DNA from: Gemmatimonadota bacterium
Lineage (GTDB): Bacteria > Gemmatimonadota > Gemmatimonadetes > Gemmatimonadales > Gemmatimonadaceae
Assembly: GCA_028287225.1 (NCBI GenBank)
Contig: JAQBPZ010000263.1
Span: forward strand, 1 to 12,593
Direction: 5' to 3'
Length of the DNA stretch: 12,593 bases
Shown: in pieces, positions 1 through 8,102 of the stretch
How positions within the stretch are numbered: the first letter of the stretch is position 1
Layout: every line of letters begins with the position of its first letter
Position numbers and translations under genes: made by a program
The notes under the pieces: model-generated
Seen by the model: only the letters and a program-made list of their open reading frames with translations
Databases searched by the model: none
What the model was told of the DNA's origin: nothing

Positions 1-2418
1 CCCGCCCGGAGTGAGCCCGGGCCGGGGCTTCCCGCCCCCGCACATCCGCCGCGCTCCCCGCGCAGGGCGTACCTGGGACTCGCCACCGTGTGCCTTGCCG
101 GCGCCGCGGTGTTCGCGTCGATCTTCGTCGTGGGCCGCGCGAGACCGCCCGAGGCCGCGATCGACTTTCCGGTGCCCGCCGAAGCGGCCGCTCTCCCGGC
201 GGTCTCGCGCGCCGATTTCGTCGGGGCGGCACGGTGCGCGGGCTGTCATGCGGCACAGTATGCGGCGTGGCGTGGATCCACCCACGGCCGGGCCGGCGGT
301 CCTCCGGGGAACGGCCTCGTGCTGGCCGCCTTCGATGGACAGCCGCTCCGCTTCCTCGACGCGGTCGTGACGCCGCGCGTGGCGGGTGACGGACGCTACG
401 TGTTCGAGATCGAGCAGTCGGGACGCCCGCGGCGCGTGATCACGGTGGACGACGTCGTCGGCGGCGGCCACATGGCGGGCGGGGGGACCCAGGGCTTCCT
501 CACGCGCTGGACCGACGGGACGTGGCGGTTCCTTCCCTTCGACTTCAGCCGGCAGGCCGGCGTCTGGTTCTGCAACACCAATTCGCGCCAGGAGCGGGGC
601 TGGCAGCCGATCACGCGCACCATGCCGCTCGCGGCGTGCGGCGACTGGCCGCCGACGCGCGTGATGGGCGACGTGCCGCGCTTCGCCAACTGCCAGGGGT
701 GCCACGGCAGCCAGGTGGAGGCCAGCCTCGACACGACGACGCACCGCTATCGGACCACGGCCGCCTCGCTCACCATCGATTGCGAGTCGTGCCACGGCCC
801 GGGGCGCACGCACGTCGCCCTCGCGGCGTCTCCCGCGATGGCGCGCAGCAGGGACGTGGGCATGCGATCGCTCGCGACGCTCGGCAAGGACCAGTCGATG
901 GGCGTCTGCTACCAGTGCCACGCGCTCAAGGACCAGCTTCGGCCGGGCTATCTGCCCGGCGACTCCCTGGAGCGCTACTACTCCATCGGCCTGCCGCTGC
1001 TCGGCGATCGGACGCTCGGTCCGGATGGCCGCGTACGCACCTTCTCGTACCAGGAGAACCAGCGCTACAGCGAGTGCTATCGAAAGGGGGGCATGCGGTG
1101 CACCGACTGTCACGATCCGCACGCACAGAGCTATCGAACCGTGGACGGCGCGCCGTTGCCCGGACGCGTGGACGACCGGCAGTGCACCAGCTGCCACGCG
1201 AGCCTGGCGACCGCACCCGCGGCCGCTGCGCACAGTGGACACCGGCCGGAGTCTCCCGGGAGCCGGTGCGTCGCGTGCCACATGCCGTACCTCCAGCATC
1301 CGGAGGTCGGGCATGCCATTCCGTACGCTCGTGCCGATCACACGATTCCCGTGCCTCGCCCCCTCTCCGACAGCGGTCTCGGTGTGGCGTCGGCCTGCGC
1401 CCTGTGTCACGCGAACGTGCCGGCCGCCACGCTGCAGCGCCGCATCGAGAGCGTCCACGGCGGGTCCCTCAAGCCGCGACCGCCGTCGGTCGCCGCGCAG
1501 GTGGCGCTCGGTCCCGGCGAGCCGACGGCCGCGGAGGCGCTGGCGATCCTCGGTGATGATGGGCACCACATGGCCACGGTGGCCGGCCTCGGTCGGCTGG
1601 TGGACAGCTTCGTCAGCGGTGGCGGCGCGTGGCTCGACGACCGCGTGGTCTCGCGCCTTCGCGCGCTCGCGGCGCATCCCGACCGCGACGTGGCGGCGCT
1701 CTCGCTGGCCGCACTGCACCTCGACCCGAAGGGGGATGCCCGGTCGCGGACATTCCTCGCGCAGGCGCTGCGCACGGCGCAGCCGCGTGATGGTGCGCTG
1801 CGCGATCGATGGGCCCTCGCGCTGGGCTACGTGGGCGATCGCCGCGCGGCCACGGGAAACGGCGACGGCGCCGTGGCGGCCTACCGCCGGGCGCTGGAGA
1901 TCTCACCCCGCGATCCGCGCCTCACGCTCAGCCTCGCCAATGCGGAGCGCGATGCCGCGCGCGACCAGTCGGCCCTTTCGGTCGCGCTGGGCCATTACGC
2001 GGAGGTGGTTCGCCTCGATCCCGCGTCCGCGCTGGCCCTGGTGAACCAGGGCATCGCACTCGCCGCCGCCGGCGACACCCTCGCGGCGGTGGCCAGCTGG
2101 GAGCGCGCCCGTGTCCTGGAGCCCGGCGAGCCGCTCGCGCCCTTCAACCTCGGCAACGTGCTCCTGATGCGCGGCCGGTACGCCGAAGCCGCCACCGCAT
2201 ACCGCGCAGCGATCGCGGCGGACGACGGTCTGGCGCCGGCCCACTTCAACCTCGGCCGCGCGCTCGCGAGCGTGGGCCGCTACGACGCGGCACTGCGCGC
2301 GATCCTCGACGGCATGCAGTTCGACTCGACCAACGCCGACGCGCGCGCGATGGCGGAGATGCTGCGCGCCCGCGCTGTGCCGGCCGGCGCGCCTCCGGCG
2401 ACCGTGCGTAGACGCTAG
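1..2418 (+). CDS. Membrane-anchored octaheme cytochrome c with C-terminal TPR domain (5' end outside window)
   Basis: Probable periplasmic electron-transfer multiheme cytochrome c fused to a protein-interaction domain. Numbering from a GTG at base 88, eight CXXCH heme motifs start at C50, C202, C232, C274, C338, C366, C394 and C437. Blocks such as CESCHGPG, LRPGYLPGDSL and RCTDCHDPH match the cytochrome c554-like/TPR proteins common in Acidobacteria, Planctomycetes and Gemmatimonadota. Residues about 480-580 look helical. Residues about 592-760 hold four to five TPR units (for example FNLGNVLLMRGRYAEAATAY). The frame is open to base 1, and the hydrophobic anchor, preceded by Arg-Arg, starts before the GTG. 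The true start is therefore probably left of the window. No ATG, GTG or TTG lies in frame between 1 and 88. Heme 1 and heme 2 are about 150 residues apart, and C162, C184 and C330 are non-heme cysteines. The gene is convergent with the next one. The physiological partner and substrate cannot be told from sequence; the family assignment is firm. Confidence 0.9.
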   Translation, partial: PARSEPGPGLPAPAHPPRSPRRAYLGLATVCLAGAAVFASIFVVGRARPPEAAIDFPVPAEAAALPAVSRADFVGAARCAGCHAAQYAAWRGSTHGRAGGPPGNGLVLAAFDGQPLRFLDAVVTPRVAGDGRYVFEIEQSGRPRRVITVDDVVGGGHMAGGGTQGFLTRWTDGTWRFLPFDFSRQAGVWFCNTNSRQERGWQPITRTMPLAACGDWPPTRVMGDVPRFANCQGCHGSQVEASLDTTTHRYRTTAASLTIDCESCHGPGRTHVALAASPAMARSRDVGMRSLATLGKDQSMGVCYQCHALKDQLRPGYLPGDSLERYYSIGLPLLGDRTLGPDGRVRTFSYQENQRYSECYRKGGMRCTDCHDPHAQSYRTVDGAPLPGRVDDRQCTSCHASLATAPAAAAHSGHRPESPGSRCVACHMPYLQHPEVGHAIPYARADHTIPVPRPLSDSGLGVASACALCHANVPAATLQRRIESVHGGSLKPRPPSVAAQVALGPGEPTAAEALAILGDDGHHMATVAGLGRLVDSFVSGGGAWLDDRVVSRLRALAAHPDRDVAALSLAALHLDPKGDARSRTFLAQALRTAQPRDGALRDRWALALGYVGDRRAATGNGDGAVAAYRRALEISPRDPRLTLSLANAERDAARDQSALSVALGHYAEVVRLDPASALALVNQGIALAAAGDTLAAVASWERARVLEPGEPLAPFNLGNVLLMRGRYAEAATAYRAAIAADDGLAPAHFNLGRALASVGRYDAALRAILDGMQFDSTNADARAMAEMLRARAVPAGAPPATVRRR

Positions 2419-2464
2419 CGGCCGCGCTCTGCCGCTTCGCTCAGGGAGCGGGGGGACCTCCCCC
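2419..2464. terminator. Candidate weak terminator between convergent genes
   Basis: After the cytochrome stop there are two short GC-rich stems: CGCTC-AGG-GAGCG around 2438-2450, overlapping the stop codon of the opposing lipoprotein gene, and GGGGG-ACCT-CCCCC at 2451-2464. Neither is followed by a clear T-run. Position between two convergent stop codons makes a terminator role plausible, but in DNA this GC-rich short stems also arise by chance. Confidence 0.25.
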
Positions 2465-2899
2465 GTCCGTTCCTGGCGTGCCCCCCCCGGCATTTCGCGC
2501 GAGCCGCGCCGTGAGGAGCACGGCCGCGAACGTGCCCCCTGCCGCGATGGCGCTCCGTGTGCGGTCGATCGTCCGTCGCTCCATGAACGCGACCGCACGG
2601 CGCGGGAGGGAGACCGACTCGCCCGCCCACGTGATTCGGGCCCCCTCGCGGGCGACCGCGCTCACGGCCACGACGAAGGCGGTATCGGGGATGCCGACCA
2701 GCACGCCATCCACCTCCCTCGCCCCGGGGCCGAGCACGGGCGCCAGCTCGAGCGCACCCGGATCCGTGAGGTGCACGCGGACCATGGCGCCCGTCGCCGG
2801 GGGCCGGTCGCCGAGCGGCTCATAGTGGAAGCACGCGGTTGCACCGACCAGCGCGATGAGCAGGGGAAGCGTCGGGGCCGAGCGGGCAGATGTACGCAT
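2441..2899 (-). CDS. Small predicted lipoprotein of unknown function
   Basis: About 152 residues from an ATG at 2897-2899. The frame is open further upstream to 2995, but the signal peptide (MRTSARSAP then a hydrophobic stretch ending GATAC) sits at this ATG and the longer version would run through a strong hairpin. The Cys at residue 23 is a likely lipidation site, so the product is probably an inner- or outer-membrane lipoprotein. The mature part has a beta-rich look (VRVHLTDPG, then REVDGVLVGIPDTAFVVAV), a basic patch (RRTIDRTR) and a hydrophobic helix (about 120-138) before a Gly/Pro tail. I associate this layout with small lipoproteins of Gemmatimonadota, from memory and without a named family. 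No good Shine-Dalgarno sequence is visible. A run of eight G on the coding strand (2481-2488) lies in the tail. No function is assigned. Confidence 0.65.
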   Translation of the reverse strand: MRTSARSAPTLPLLIALVGATACFHYEPLGDRPPATGAMVRVHLTDPGALELAPVLGPGAREVDGVLVGIPDTAFVVAVSAVAREGARITWAGESVSLPRRAVAFMERRTIDRTRSAIAAGGTFAAVLLTARLARNAGGGTPGTDGGGPPAP

Positions 2900-2975
2900 T
2901 GGATTTTCGAGGTCTGGAGGAGCGACGGCGAGCGGGCGCCGACGTGTACGCACTGCGGTCTTCAGCTGGCGTGCA

Positions 2976-3011
2976 AGTCGAGGGCGCTCCGGCATCGGAG
3001 CGCCCTCGATT
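2976..3011 (-). terminator. Strong hairpin downstream of the SusCD-cupredoxin operon
   Basis: Arms 2978-2991 (TCGAGGGCGCTCCG) and 2996-3009 are exact reverse complements, giving a perfect 14-bp stem with a GCAT tetraloop. A G-T and an A-T pair extend it outward. It lies 77 bases beyond the stop codon of the cupredoxin gene in the direction of transcription and just upstream of the lipoprotein gene. There is no U-tract, so it may be a GC-rich intrinsic terminator or an mRNA 3'-end stabiliser. The rest of the 2900-3088 gap shows no gene. Confidence 0.6.
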
Positions 3012-3088
3012 CATGGATGGTGTCCTTGCTGCGGGCGGTCTCCGGATCGGCCGGGATCCCGCGGCGTGCACAACCATCTCGTCATTCG

Positions 3089-3802
3089 TCAGGCTATGAC
3101 CGTGACCGTCGCGAGCATCTGGGCGCCATGGTAGCTGCACCGGTACGGAAAGGTGCCCAGCCGATCGGAGGTCCACATGAAGCTGCCACCATGAACGATC
3201 GGGCCGGAAGAGCCCCAGGGTCCTCCCGACACGTCGTGCAGCATGCCGCCCACGTTGTACCAGCACACGGTCGTGCCGAGCTTCACGGTGGTGTTTCCGT
3301 TCAGCTGCCCCGTGGGCTGCGCCTGGAAGAAGTATTCGCCGAGATAGATCTCCTGTTCCGGTCCGTCTTTGCTCTCACCGAGGGCGACGACGAACTGGAC
3401 GCTCGTCGTCGTGTCGGTGGAGACGACGATGGGCACCGGGTTGGGAAATGTTTCCGGTACCGATGCCTGGCTGGCCCCCCAGAAGCGCAGTTGGTACGCG
3501 CCGGTGGGCACGGCGCCGAAGTCGAAGCGCCCCGTGCCATCGACGTCGGCGTGCACGCCCGGGTTGAAGCCGTTCTGGTTCAGCAGGTAGACCCGTCCAA
3601 CTCCGCGCGGAACACCACCGGCGTCCACGACCGTGCCGTGCAGCGCGCCGGTGGGACTCGGCACGAGCGCGGTGAGCTCCGCGCCACAGGCTGACGCGAG
3701 GCCGAACAGTGATCCGCCGGCGAGGGCGGCGCCCACTCCCGCGATGAACCGGCGTCGGTTCATCGCGGGGGTGCTCGGCCGGCTCAACTGATCGCGGGAC
3801 AC
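3089..3802 (-). CDS. Tat-exported lipoprotein: transthyretin-like domain plus type-1 copper (cupredoxin) domain
   Basis: A predicted blue-copper electron-transfer or copper-binding protein outside the cytoplasm. The N-terminus carries a twin-arginine signal (NRRRFIAG, residues 15-22), a hydrophobic stretch and a possible lipobox ending at C39. Residues about 52-140 look like a carboxypeptidase-regulatory/transthyretin-like beta domain (GTVVDAGGVP, GRFDFGAVPTGAYQLRF). Residues about 150-237 form a plastocyanin/azurin-like cupredoxin with the expected ligands His189 (MLHDV), Cys222, His225 and Met229 (CSYHGAQM). The GTG start at 3802 has AAGGA 3 bases upstream and overlaps the susD-like gene by 19 bases, which suggests translational coupling. 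An ATG at 3763, directly before NRRRF, is the alternative start but lacks a ribosome binding site. It is the third gene of the apparent SusC-SusD operon, an uncommon companion. The cupredoxin call is firm; the redox partner is unknown. Confidence 0.85.
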   Translation of the reverse strand: MSRDQLSRPSTPAMNRRRFIAGVGAALAGGSLFGLASACGAELTALVPSPTGALHGTVVDAGGVPRGVGRVYLLNQNGFNPGVHADVDGTGRFDFGAVPTGAYQLRFWGASQASVPETFPNPVPIVVSTDTTTSVQFVVALGESKDGPEQEIYLGEYFFQAQPTGQLNGNTTVKLGTTVCWYNVGGMLHDVSGGPWGSSGPIVHGGSFMWTSDRLGTFPYRCSYHGAQMLATVTVIA

Positions 3803-5124
3803 GTTTCCTTGCCCTCGCCGATGTTCGGATTGCTGAGCTGCTCCGTTCGCGTCAATGGAAGCTTGGTCGCACGGCCCGCCCCCAGGCGCTCGGTAACGAG
3901 CTTGAAGCGATAGAGATCCTGCATGCGCTGTCCCTCACCGAACAGCACCACGAACCGCTCCTGCAGCAGCAGGTCGCGGACCTGGGTGGAAACGTCGCCC
4001 GTGACCGGCAGCGCGAACGATGGAAGGCCGACCGCGGTGCGGTTGACGTTCATCGCCGCGATTGCCGCGGGGAAATTGCCTTGGCGCCACCGGACTTCGG
4101 CGATGATCAGATTCATCTCGGCCGTCTTGGTGATGGCGACCGGCGAGCCGAGCGACGTGTACTTGTTGATGCTGAAGAACTTCGTGACACCGTCGGAGCC
4201 ACGGTCGTAGCCCTTGGCGTTGTTGTTGTCGTGCCCGAGCGGCATCCGCGGATCGTCCTGCCCGCTGGAGGCATCGCGCAGGAAGCCGTTCAGCGTATCG
4301 ATCTGCGCGTGCCACAGGCCCCGGATGGAGAACGAGCGGTTGTAGTTCGCGTTGCCCTGTCCCGCGAGCAGGTTGTTCTGGAACCCGCTGTTCGAGGAGA
4401 ACTGTGCGTTGTACACGAAGCCCTGCGGGACGGCCTGTGCGTACTGCAGCGCCTTGGCGTAGTCCCCTACCATCAGGTTGGCGCGGGCGAGCGCCGCATT
4501 GGCCTGGTTCAAGCGGTCCTGCCTGTCCGACGCCTTGGCATAATGCGCGTTCTGGATGATCGGCAGGAGCGCCGCGAAGCTGTCGGCCGCCTGCTTGAAC
4601 AGCACGCTGTCCGACACCAGCGCGCCGCCGGACGAGACGGGAGCCTGGCAGATCGAGAGCGCGATGTAGAGATCCGACCACGCGCGCGCCATCTGCGACG
4701 TGACGAACAGCGGACTGGTATGGGCGGAATCCTTCAGCACGTTCTCGAAGCGGAGCGACGCGCTGCTCGCCGCGCCGCGGGCGCGAAGGAGCTGGTTCTG
4801 CGCGCTCATGAAGGAGTTCGCGTTGTTGATCGGCCAGTTCGCCCGGATGAGCCCTTTCGAGACGTCGAGCCAGTCGCTCCACGTCCCGGTGTGCCAGAAC
4901 TCGTCCGACAGCATGCCGTTGAACACGGAGATGTTGCTGAGGGAGATTTGAAAGTCGCCCTCTGCGCCAGCGGCGACGGCCGGGAGCAGGACGGCCGAAT
5001 TCGCCGCCTCGTTGGTGAATGCCTGCGGATTGTCTACCGTGAGAATGTCCCTGCAGCCAGCCATCGCGACAACAACCGCCGCGGCGCCGGCCCATCGTGC
5101 TGCACGGCTCTTCAGGAAATGCAT
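3784..5124 (-). CDS. SusD/RagB-family outer-membrane lipoprotein
   Basis: Surface substrate-binding lipoprotein that acts as the lid of the adjacent SusC-type receptor. The 446-residue product starts MHFLKSRAARW, with a hydrophobic stretch and lipobox AMAGC (Cys24), followed by the family's typical DILTVDNP opening. The C-terminal half has the usual SusD ending, LLLQERFVVLFGEGQRMQDLYRFK, with a short tail after it. The length is slightly below that of many Bacteroidetes members, as is common outside that phylum. The ATG at 5122-5124 has AGGG 8 bases upstream. It lies 32 bases after the SusC-like gene and overlaps the cupredoxin gene by 19 bases, so the three are probably one transcript. Ligand specificity cannot be read from the sequence; SusD homologues bind glycans, peptides and other nutrients. 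The family call is secure. Confidence 0.92.
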   Translation of the reverse strand: MHFLKSRAARWAGAAAVVVAMAGCRDILTVDNPQAFTNEAANSAVLLPAVAAGAEGDFQISLSNISVFNGMLSDEFWHTGTWSDWLDVSKGLIRANWPINNANSFMSAQNQLLRARGAASSASLRFENVLKDSAHTSPLFVTSQMARAWSDLYIALSICQAPVSSGGALVSDSVLFKQAADSFAALLPIIQNAHYAKASDRQDRLNQANAALARANLMVGDYAKALQYAQAVPQGFVYNAQFSSNSGFQNNLLAGQGNANYNRSFSIRGLWHAQIDTLNGFLRDASSGQDDPRMPLGHDNNNAKGYDRGSDGVTKFFSINKYTSLGSPVAITKTAEMNLIIAEVRWRQGNFPAAIAAMNVNRTAVGLPSFALPVTGDVSTQVRDLLLQERFVVLFGEGQRMQDLYRFKLVTERLGAGRATKLPLTRTEQLSNPNIGEGKETCPAIS

Positions 5125-5156
5125 GAGTGAGACCCTGGAAGGAGAAGGTCAGGCGG

Positions 5157-8102
5157 TCAGAAACGCGTCCGGAGCGTCATGCGGAACGTTCGGGGTGACG
5201 GGTCGGTGAGAAAGGCACCGCCGTTGCCGAAGGAGTCCGCACCGGCCCAGTTGGAGTTCGGGTCGTTGCAGTGACAGTGATCCCACCACATGATGTTGTT
5301 CGCCGACAGCGTGACCACGGTGCGGCCGAGTCCCGTCCGGGACGTGAACCGTTCCGGCACGTCGACGCCGAGCGAGACGGTACGCAGGCGGACGTTGTCG
5401 CGCTGGTCGATGGCGTTGAAGGTGTGCCAGTAGTTGACCGCCGAATCCGACGCGAACGTGTCGGCGCCACCGGCGCCGAGAAGCGAGAGGAACTCGTCGC
5501 CGGTGTGCTGGCGGAAGCGGTACGGCCGGTCGCCGTTGTTGAACCACGCGCCGCGCTCCAGGGTCAGCAGCGAGTAGAGTGTCATGGGTCCCCACTTGAT
5601 GCTCGGCGCATACGACAGGTTGAACGTCGGCAGCGATGGTCCGAAGTAGACGGCCGTGTCGGTGCCGATCCACGTGCCGCTCGGCGCGCTCGGGGTGGGA
5701 GCGATGTACGACTTCGGGGCGATGGCGAACACGGCGCCCACCGGATATCCGACGCGGATCGGGTTGCCGAAGGCGTCGACCACGCCGGCGTTGCCGCCAA
5801 GGCTCGTGACCACGTTCTTGAGCCCGTCCATGCGCACCTCGTTGCGCCAGCTGAAGCTCGAGCGCTCGTAGGTCAGCAGGCTCAGGCTGATGTCCCACCC
5901 CGTGTTCCGGAGGCCGCCGATGTTCTGTGCCTGCGTCCGCAGGAACCCCTGGGAGGGCGGCACCGTGACGGGCACGATCGCATTGTTCACGGTGGTGCGG
6001 TACACCGAGGCCTCGACACCAAGCCGGTCACCGAAGAATCCGGCGTCGAAGCCGGCGTCGATCTCCGTGGACTTCTCCGGGCCGAGCTTCAGGTTGCCCG
6101 GGCTCTGCGGGATGAGGGCCGGCGTGTTGGCGTAGACGGCGACGGGCTGGTAGGTCTGGAAGGAGTCGAAGGGGCCCGGTGCCTTGCCCGCCGTTCCGAC
6201 CGCCGCGCGCAGCTTGAGGCTGCTCACGAGCGAGGGCAGCCAGCCGTAGCCGTCGAGGTTGTACGCGACGTCGAGCTTGGGGTAGCGCTGGTAGCCGAAT
6301 CCCGAGCCGAATGCGCTGTTGCCGTCGATGCGGACGCCGACCGTGGAGAACAGGCGGTCGCCGAAGGCGAACCGGTTCTGCGCCAGCGCGCCGATCTGCA
6401 CCGCGTGGGTGTACCGCTCGGCGCCGAAAGTCTGCGAGGCCGCCGTGACCGTCGAGATGCCGGGGCCGGCAAACTGCTTGCCGATCGCCGCCGTCAGCAC
6501 CTCGGTCTCGTAGAAGCCCTGGCCGCCGAAGGAAAAAGTTGAACCGATCCCCAGGGGCAGGTGGAAGTTCAGCGTGCCAAGGTAGTCGGCGGTGTACACG
6601 GAATAGTTACGGCCCGCATTCGTCTTCTCGCCGTTGTTCACCGACGCCGACCCGTAGGCGCCGTCCTGCGGGAAGAATCGCTGCTTCTGCTCCCCGACGA
6701 CGTCCGCGCCGACGGTGAAGCGGTTCGTGAAGGCCGCCGTGGGCTGGAATGTGGCCGTGCCGCCACCGGTCCAGCGGTTTGCGTCACTGGTGGAGGTGAT
6801 GCGCTCGATGTCCGCCACCGAGATCCATGCCTCGCCGTACGGGCGCAGCTTAGTCGCCTGCCGCGGATCGCCGTTCTGCGCGTTGCCCGTGAGCGACGCC
6901 CAGTTGTTGCCCGACTGCAGCGCGTTGATGTAGTCGCGGGTGAATGCCGAGCGCACGTCGAAGGTCAGCTTGTTGCTCGCCTGCCAGTTGAGGTTCAGGC
7001 GTACGTTGCCCTTGCTCTGGTCGTTGGGCTGGATGCTCCCCACTTCCTTGCTGTAGCCGCCGGACACGAAGTAGGTGGCCTTGCCGGCGCCCCCCTGGAC
7101 CTCGGCATTGTAGGACTGGAAGGGGCCCGTCTTGATGAGCGTCTGGTTCATGTCCAGCGCACGGGTCCCGTCCGGACCGGCGAACTGTGAGTTCAGGTGG
7201 GTCTGGTAGTTCGGACGCTGACGGTCGAAGCCGGTACCGAGGGTCAGCGTCCACTGGGGAGCGCTCTCCTGCTTCCCGTGCTTCGTGAACACCTGGATCA
7301 CGCCGTTCGACGCCTCGGATCCGTAGAGCGTCGCCGCGGCGGCGCCCTTCAGCACCTCGATGTGATCGATGTCGTCGGGATTGAGGTCGGAGAGGCGGTC
7401 CTCGCCCGTGCCGCCATTGAAGCTGCAGCACGCCTGGTTCCCCAGGCTCGCCGTCCAATCGGTGGCACGGGTATCCACGCGGACGCCGTCCACGTAGACC
7501 ACCGGGCGCTGGTTGAGGGTGAAGCTCGACGTGCCGCGCACGCGAAGATCCTTCGCGCCGCCGACACCCCCGCCGACCGTCGTCGAGCGCATGCCCGACA
7601 CCTGGCCCTCGAGAATTGACCCCAGATCGGTGGATGGCTTGACCTCGCTGATCCGGCTGGCGTCCACGACGCCGATCGGTGCGCCGAGCTCGCGCTTGGA
7701 GACCGCGCCGCCCGTTCCCGTGGTCACGATCTCGCTGAGCGTCACGGCGCTCGCCTGCAGCGCCAACGAGACGCGGACCGAATCGCCCGCCGGGACGGCG
7801 ACCGGGGCGAGCGCCGGCCGGAAGCCGAGGCGCTGCGCGCGCACCGTTGCCGGTCCGGAACGCACGCCTCGAAGGATGAAGTGCCCGCGGTCGTCGGTGT
7901 TGGCTCCCATGCGGGTGCCGACGATACCGATGGCCGTGTTGCCGAGCGGCTGTCCGCTGCCCGCGTCGGTCACGGTGCCGACCACGATTCCGGTCTGCTG
8001 GGCGTGAACGGACAGCGGCGCAACGAGCAGCGCGGCGAGGAGAGTCGCTCGGCCGACCCCGGATCGGCGCGGGCGCTGGAGCGGTGTGGGACCGGTAGTC
8101 AT
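5157..8102 (-). CDS. SusC/RagA-family TonB-dependent outer-membrane receptor
   Basis: Outer-membrane active transporter, powered through TonB-ExbBD, forming a pair with the SusD-like lipoprotein. From the ATG at 8100-8102 (GAGGA just upstream) the product has about 981 residues: signal peptide ending VHA-QQ (near 34), carboxypeptidase-regulatory-like domain (about 37-119), TonB-box-like LSEIVTTGTG (about 122-131), plug domain with VYVDGVRVDT and the signature DDIDHIEVLKGAAAATLYGS (about 131-280), then a long beta-barrel ending in RTRF. The frame is open to 8159, but those extra residues precede the signal peptide and lack signal character. Odd points are vicinal cysteines CC in the plug (225-226) and a HCHC cluster shortly before the last strands (Cys943 and Cys945; bases 5268-5279). 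Substrate is unknown. First gene of an apparent operon with the SusD-like and cupredoxin genes. Confidence 0.95.
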   Translation of the reverse strand: MTTGPTPLQRPRRSGVGRATLLAALLVAPLSVHAQQTGIVVGTVTDAGSGQPLGNTAIGIVGTRMGANTDDRGHFILRGVRSGPATVRAQRLGFRPALAPVAVPAGDSVRVSLALQASAVTLSEIVTTGTGGAVSKRELGAPIGVVDASRISEVKPSTDLGSILEGQVSGMRSTTVGGGVGGAKDLRVRGTSSFTLNQRPVVYVDGVRVDTRATDWTASLGNQACCSFNGGTGEDRLSDLNPDDIDHIEVLKGAAAATLYGSEASNGVIQVFTKHGKQESAPQWTLTLGTGFDRQRPNYQTHLNSQFAGPDGTRALDMNQTLIKTGPFQSYNAEVQGGAGKATYFVSGGYSKEVGSIQPNDQSKGNVRLNLNWQASNKLTFDVRSAFTRDYINALQSGNNWASLTGNAQNGDPRQATKLRPYGEAWISVADIERITSTSDANRWTGGGTATFQPTAAFTNRFTVGADVVGEQKQRFFPQDGAYGSASVNNGEKTNAGRNYSVYTADYLGTLNFHLPLGIGSTFSFGGQGFYETEVLTAAIGKQFAGPGISTVTAASQTFGAERYTHAVQIGALAQNRFAFGDRLFSTVGVRIDGNSAFGSGFGYQRYPKLDVAYNLDGYGWLPSLVSSLKLRAAVGTAGKAPGPFDSFQTYQPVAVYANTPALIPQSPGNLKLGPEKSTEIDAGFDAGFFGDRLGVEASVYRTTVNNAIVPVTVPPSQGFLRTQAQNIGGLRNTGWDISLSLLTYERSSFSWRNEVRMDGLKNVVTSLGGNAGVVDAFGNPIRVGYPVGAVFAIAPKSYIAPTPSAPSGTWIGTDTAVYFGPSLPTFNLSYAPSIKWGPMTLYSLLTLERGAWFNNGDRPYRFRQHTGDEFLSLLGAGGADTFASDSAVNYWHTFNAIDQRDNVRLRTVSLGVDVPERFTSRTGLGRTVVTLSANNIMWWDHCHCNDPNSNWAGADSFGNGGAFLTDPSPRTFRMTLRTRF

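Noticed and set aside
2896..3266. Open frames on both strands in the gap between lipoprotein and cupredoxin
   Set aside because: They run through the 14-bp hairpin and the cupredoxin gene in wrong frames and encode no recognisable protein.
4081..5130. Long plus-strand open frame (349 residues) opposite the SusD-like gene
   Set aside because: It is the antisense shadow of a clear SusD protein; its translation is low-complexity, rich in Arg/Val/Gly, with no recognisable domain or signal.
5271..6542. Plus-strand open frame of 423 residues opposite the SusC receptor
   Set aside because: Antisense shadow of a GC-rich gene; composition is biased and no motif is present, while the minus strand has the full receptor architecture.
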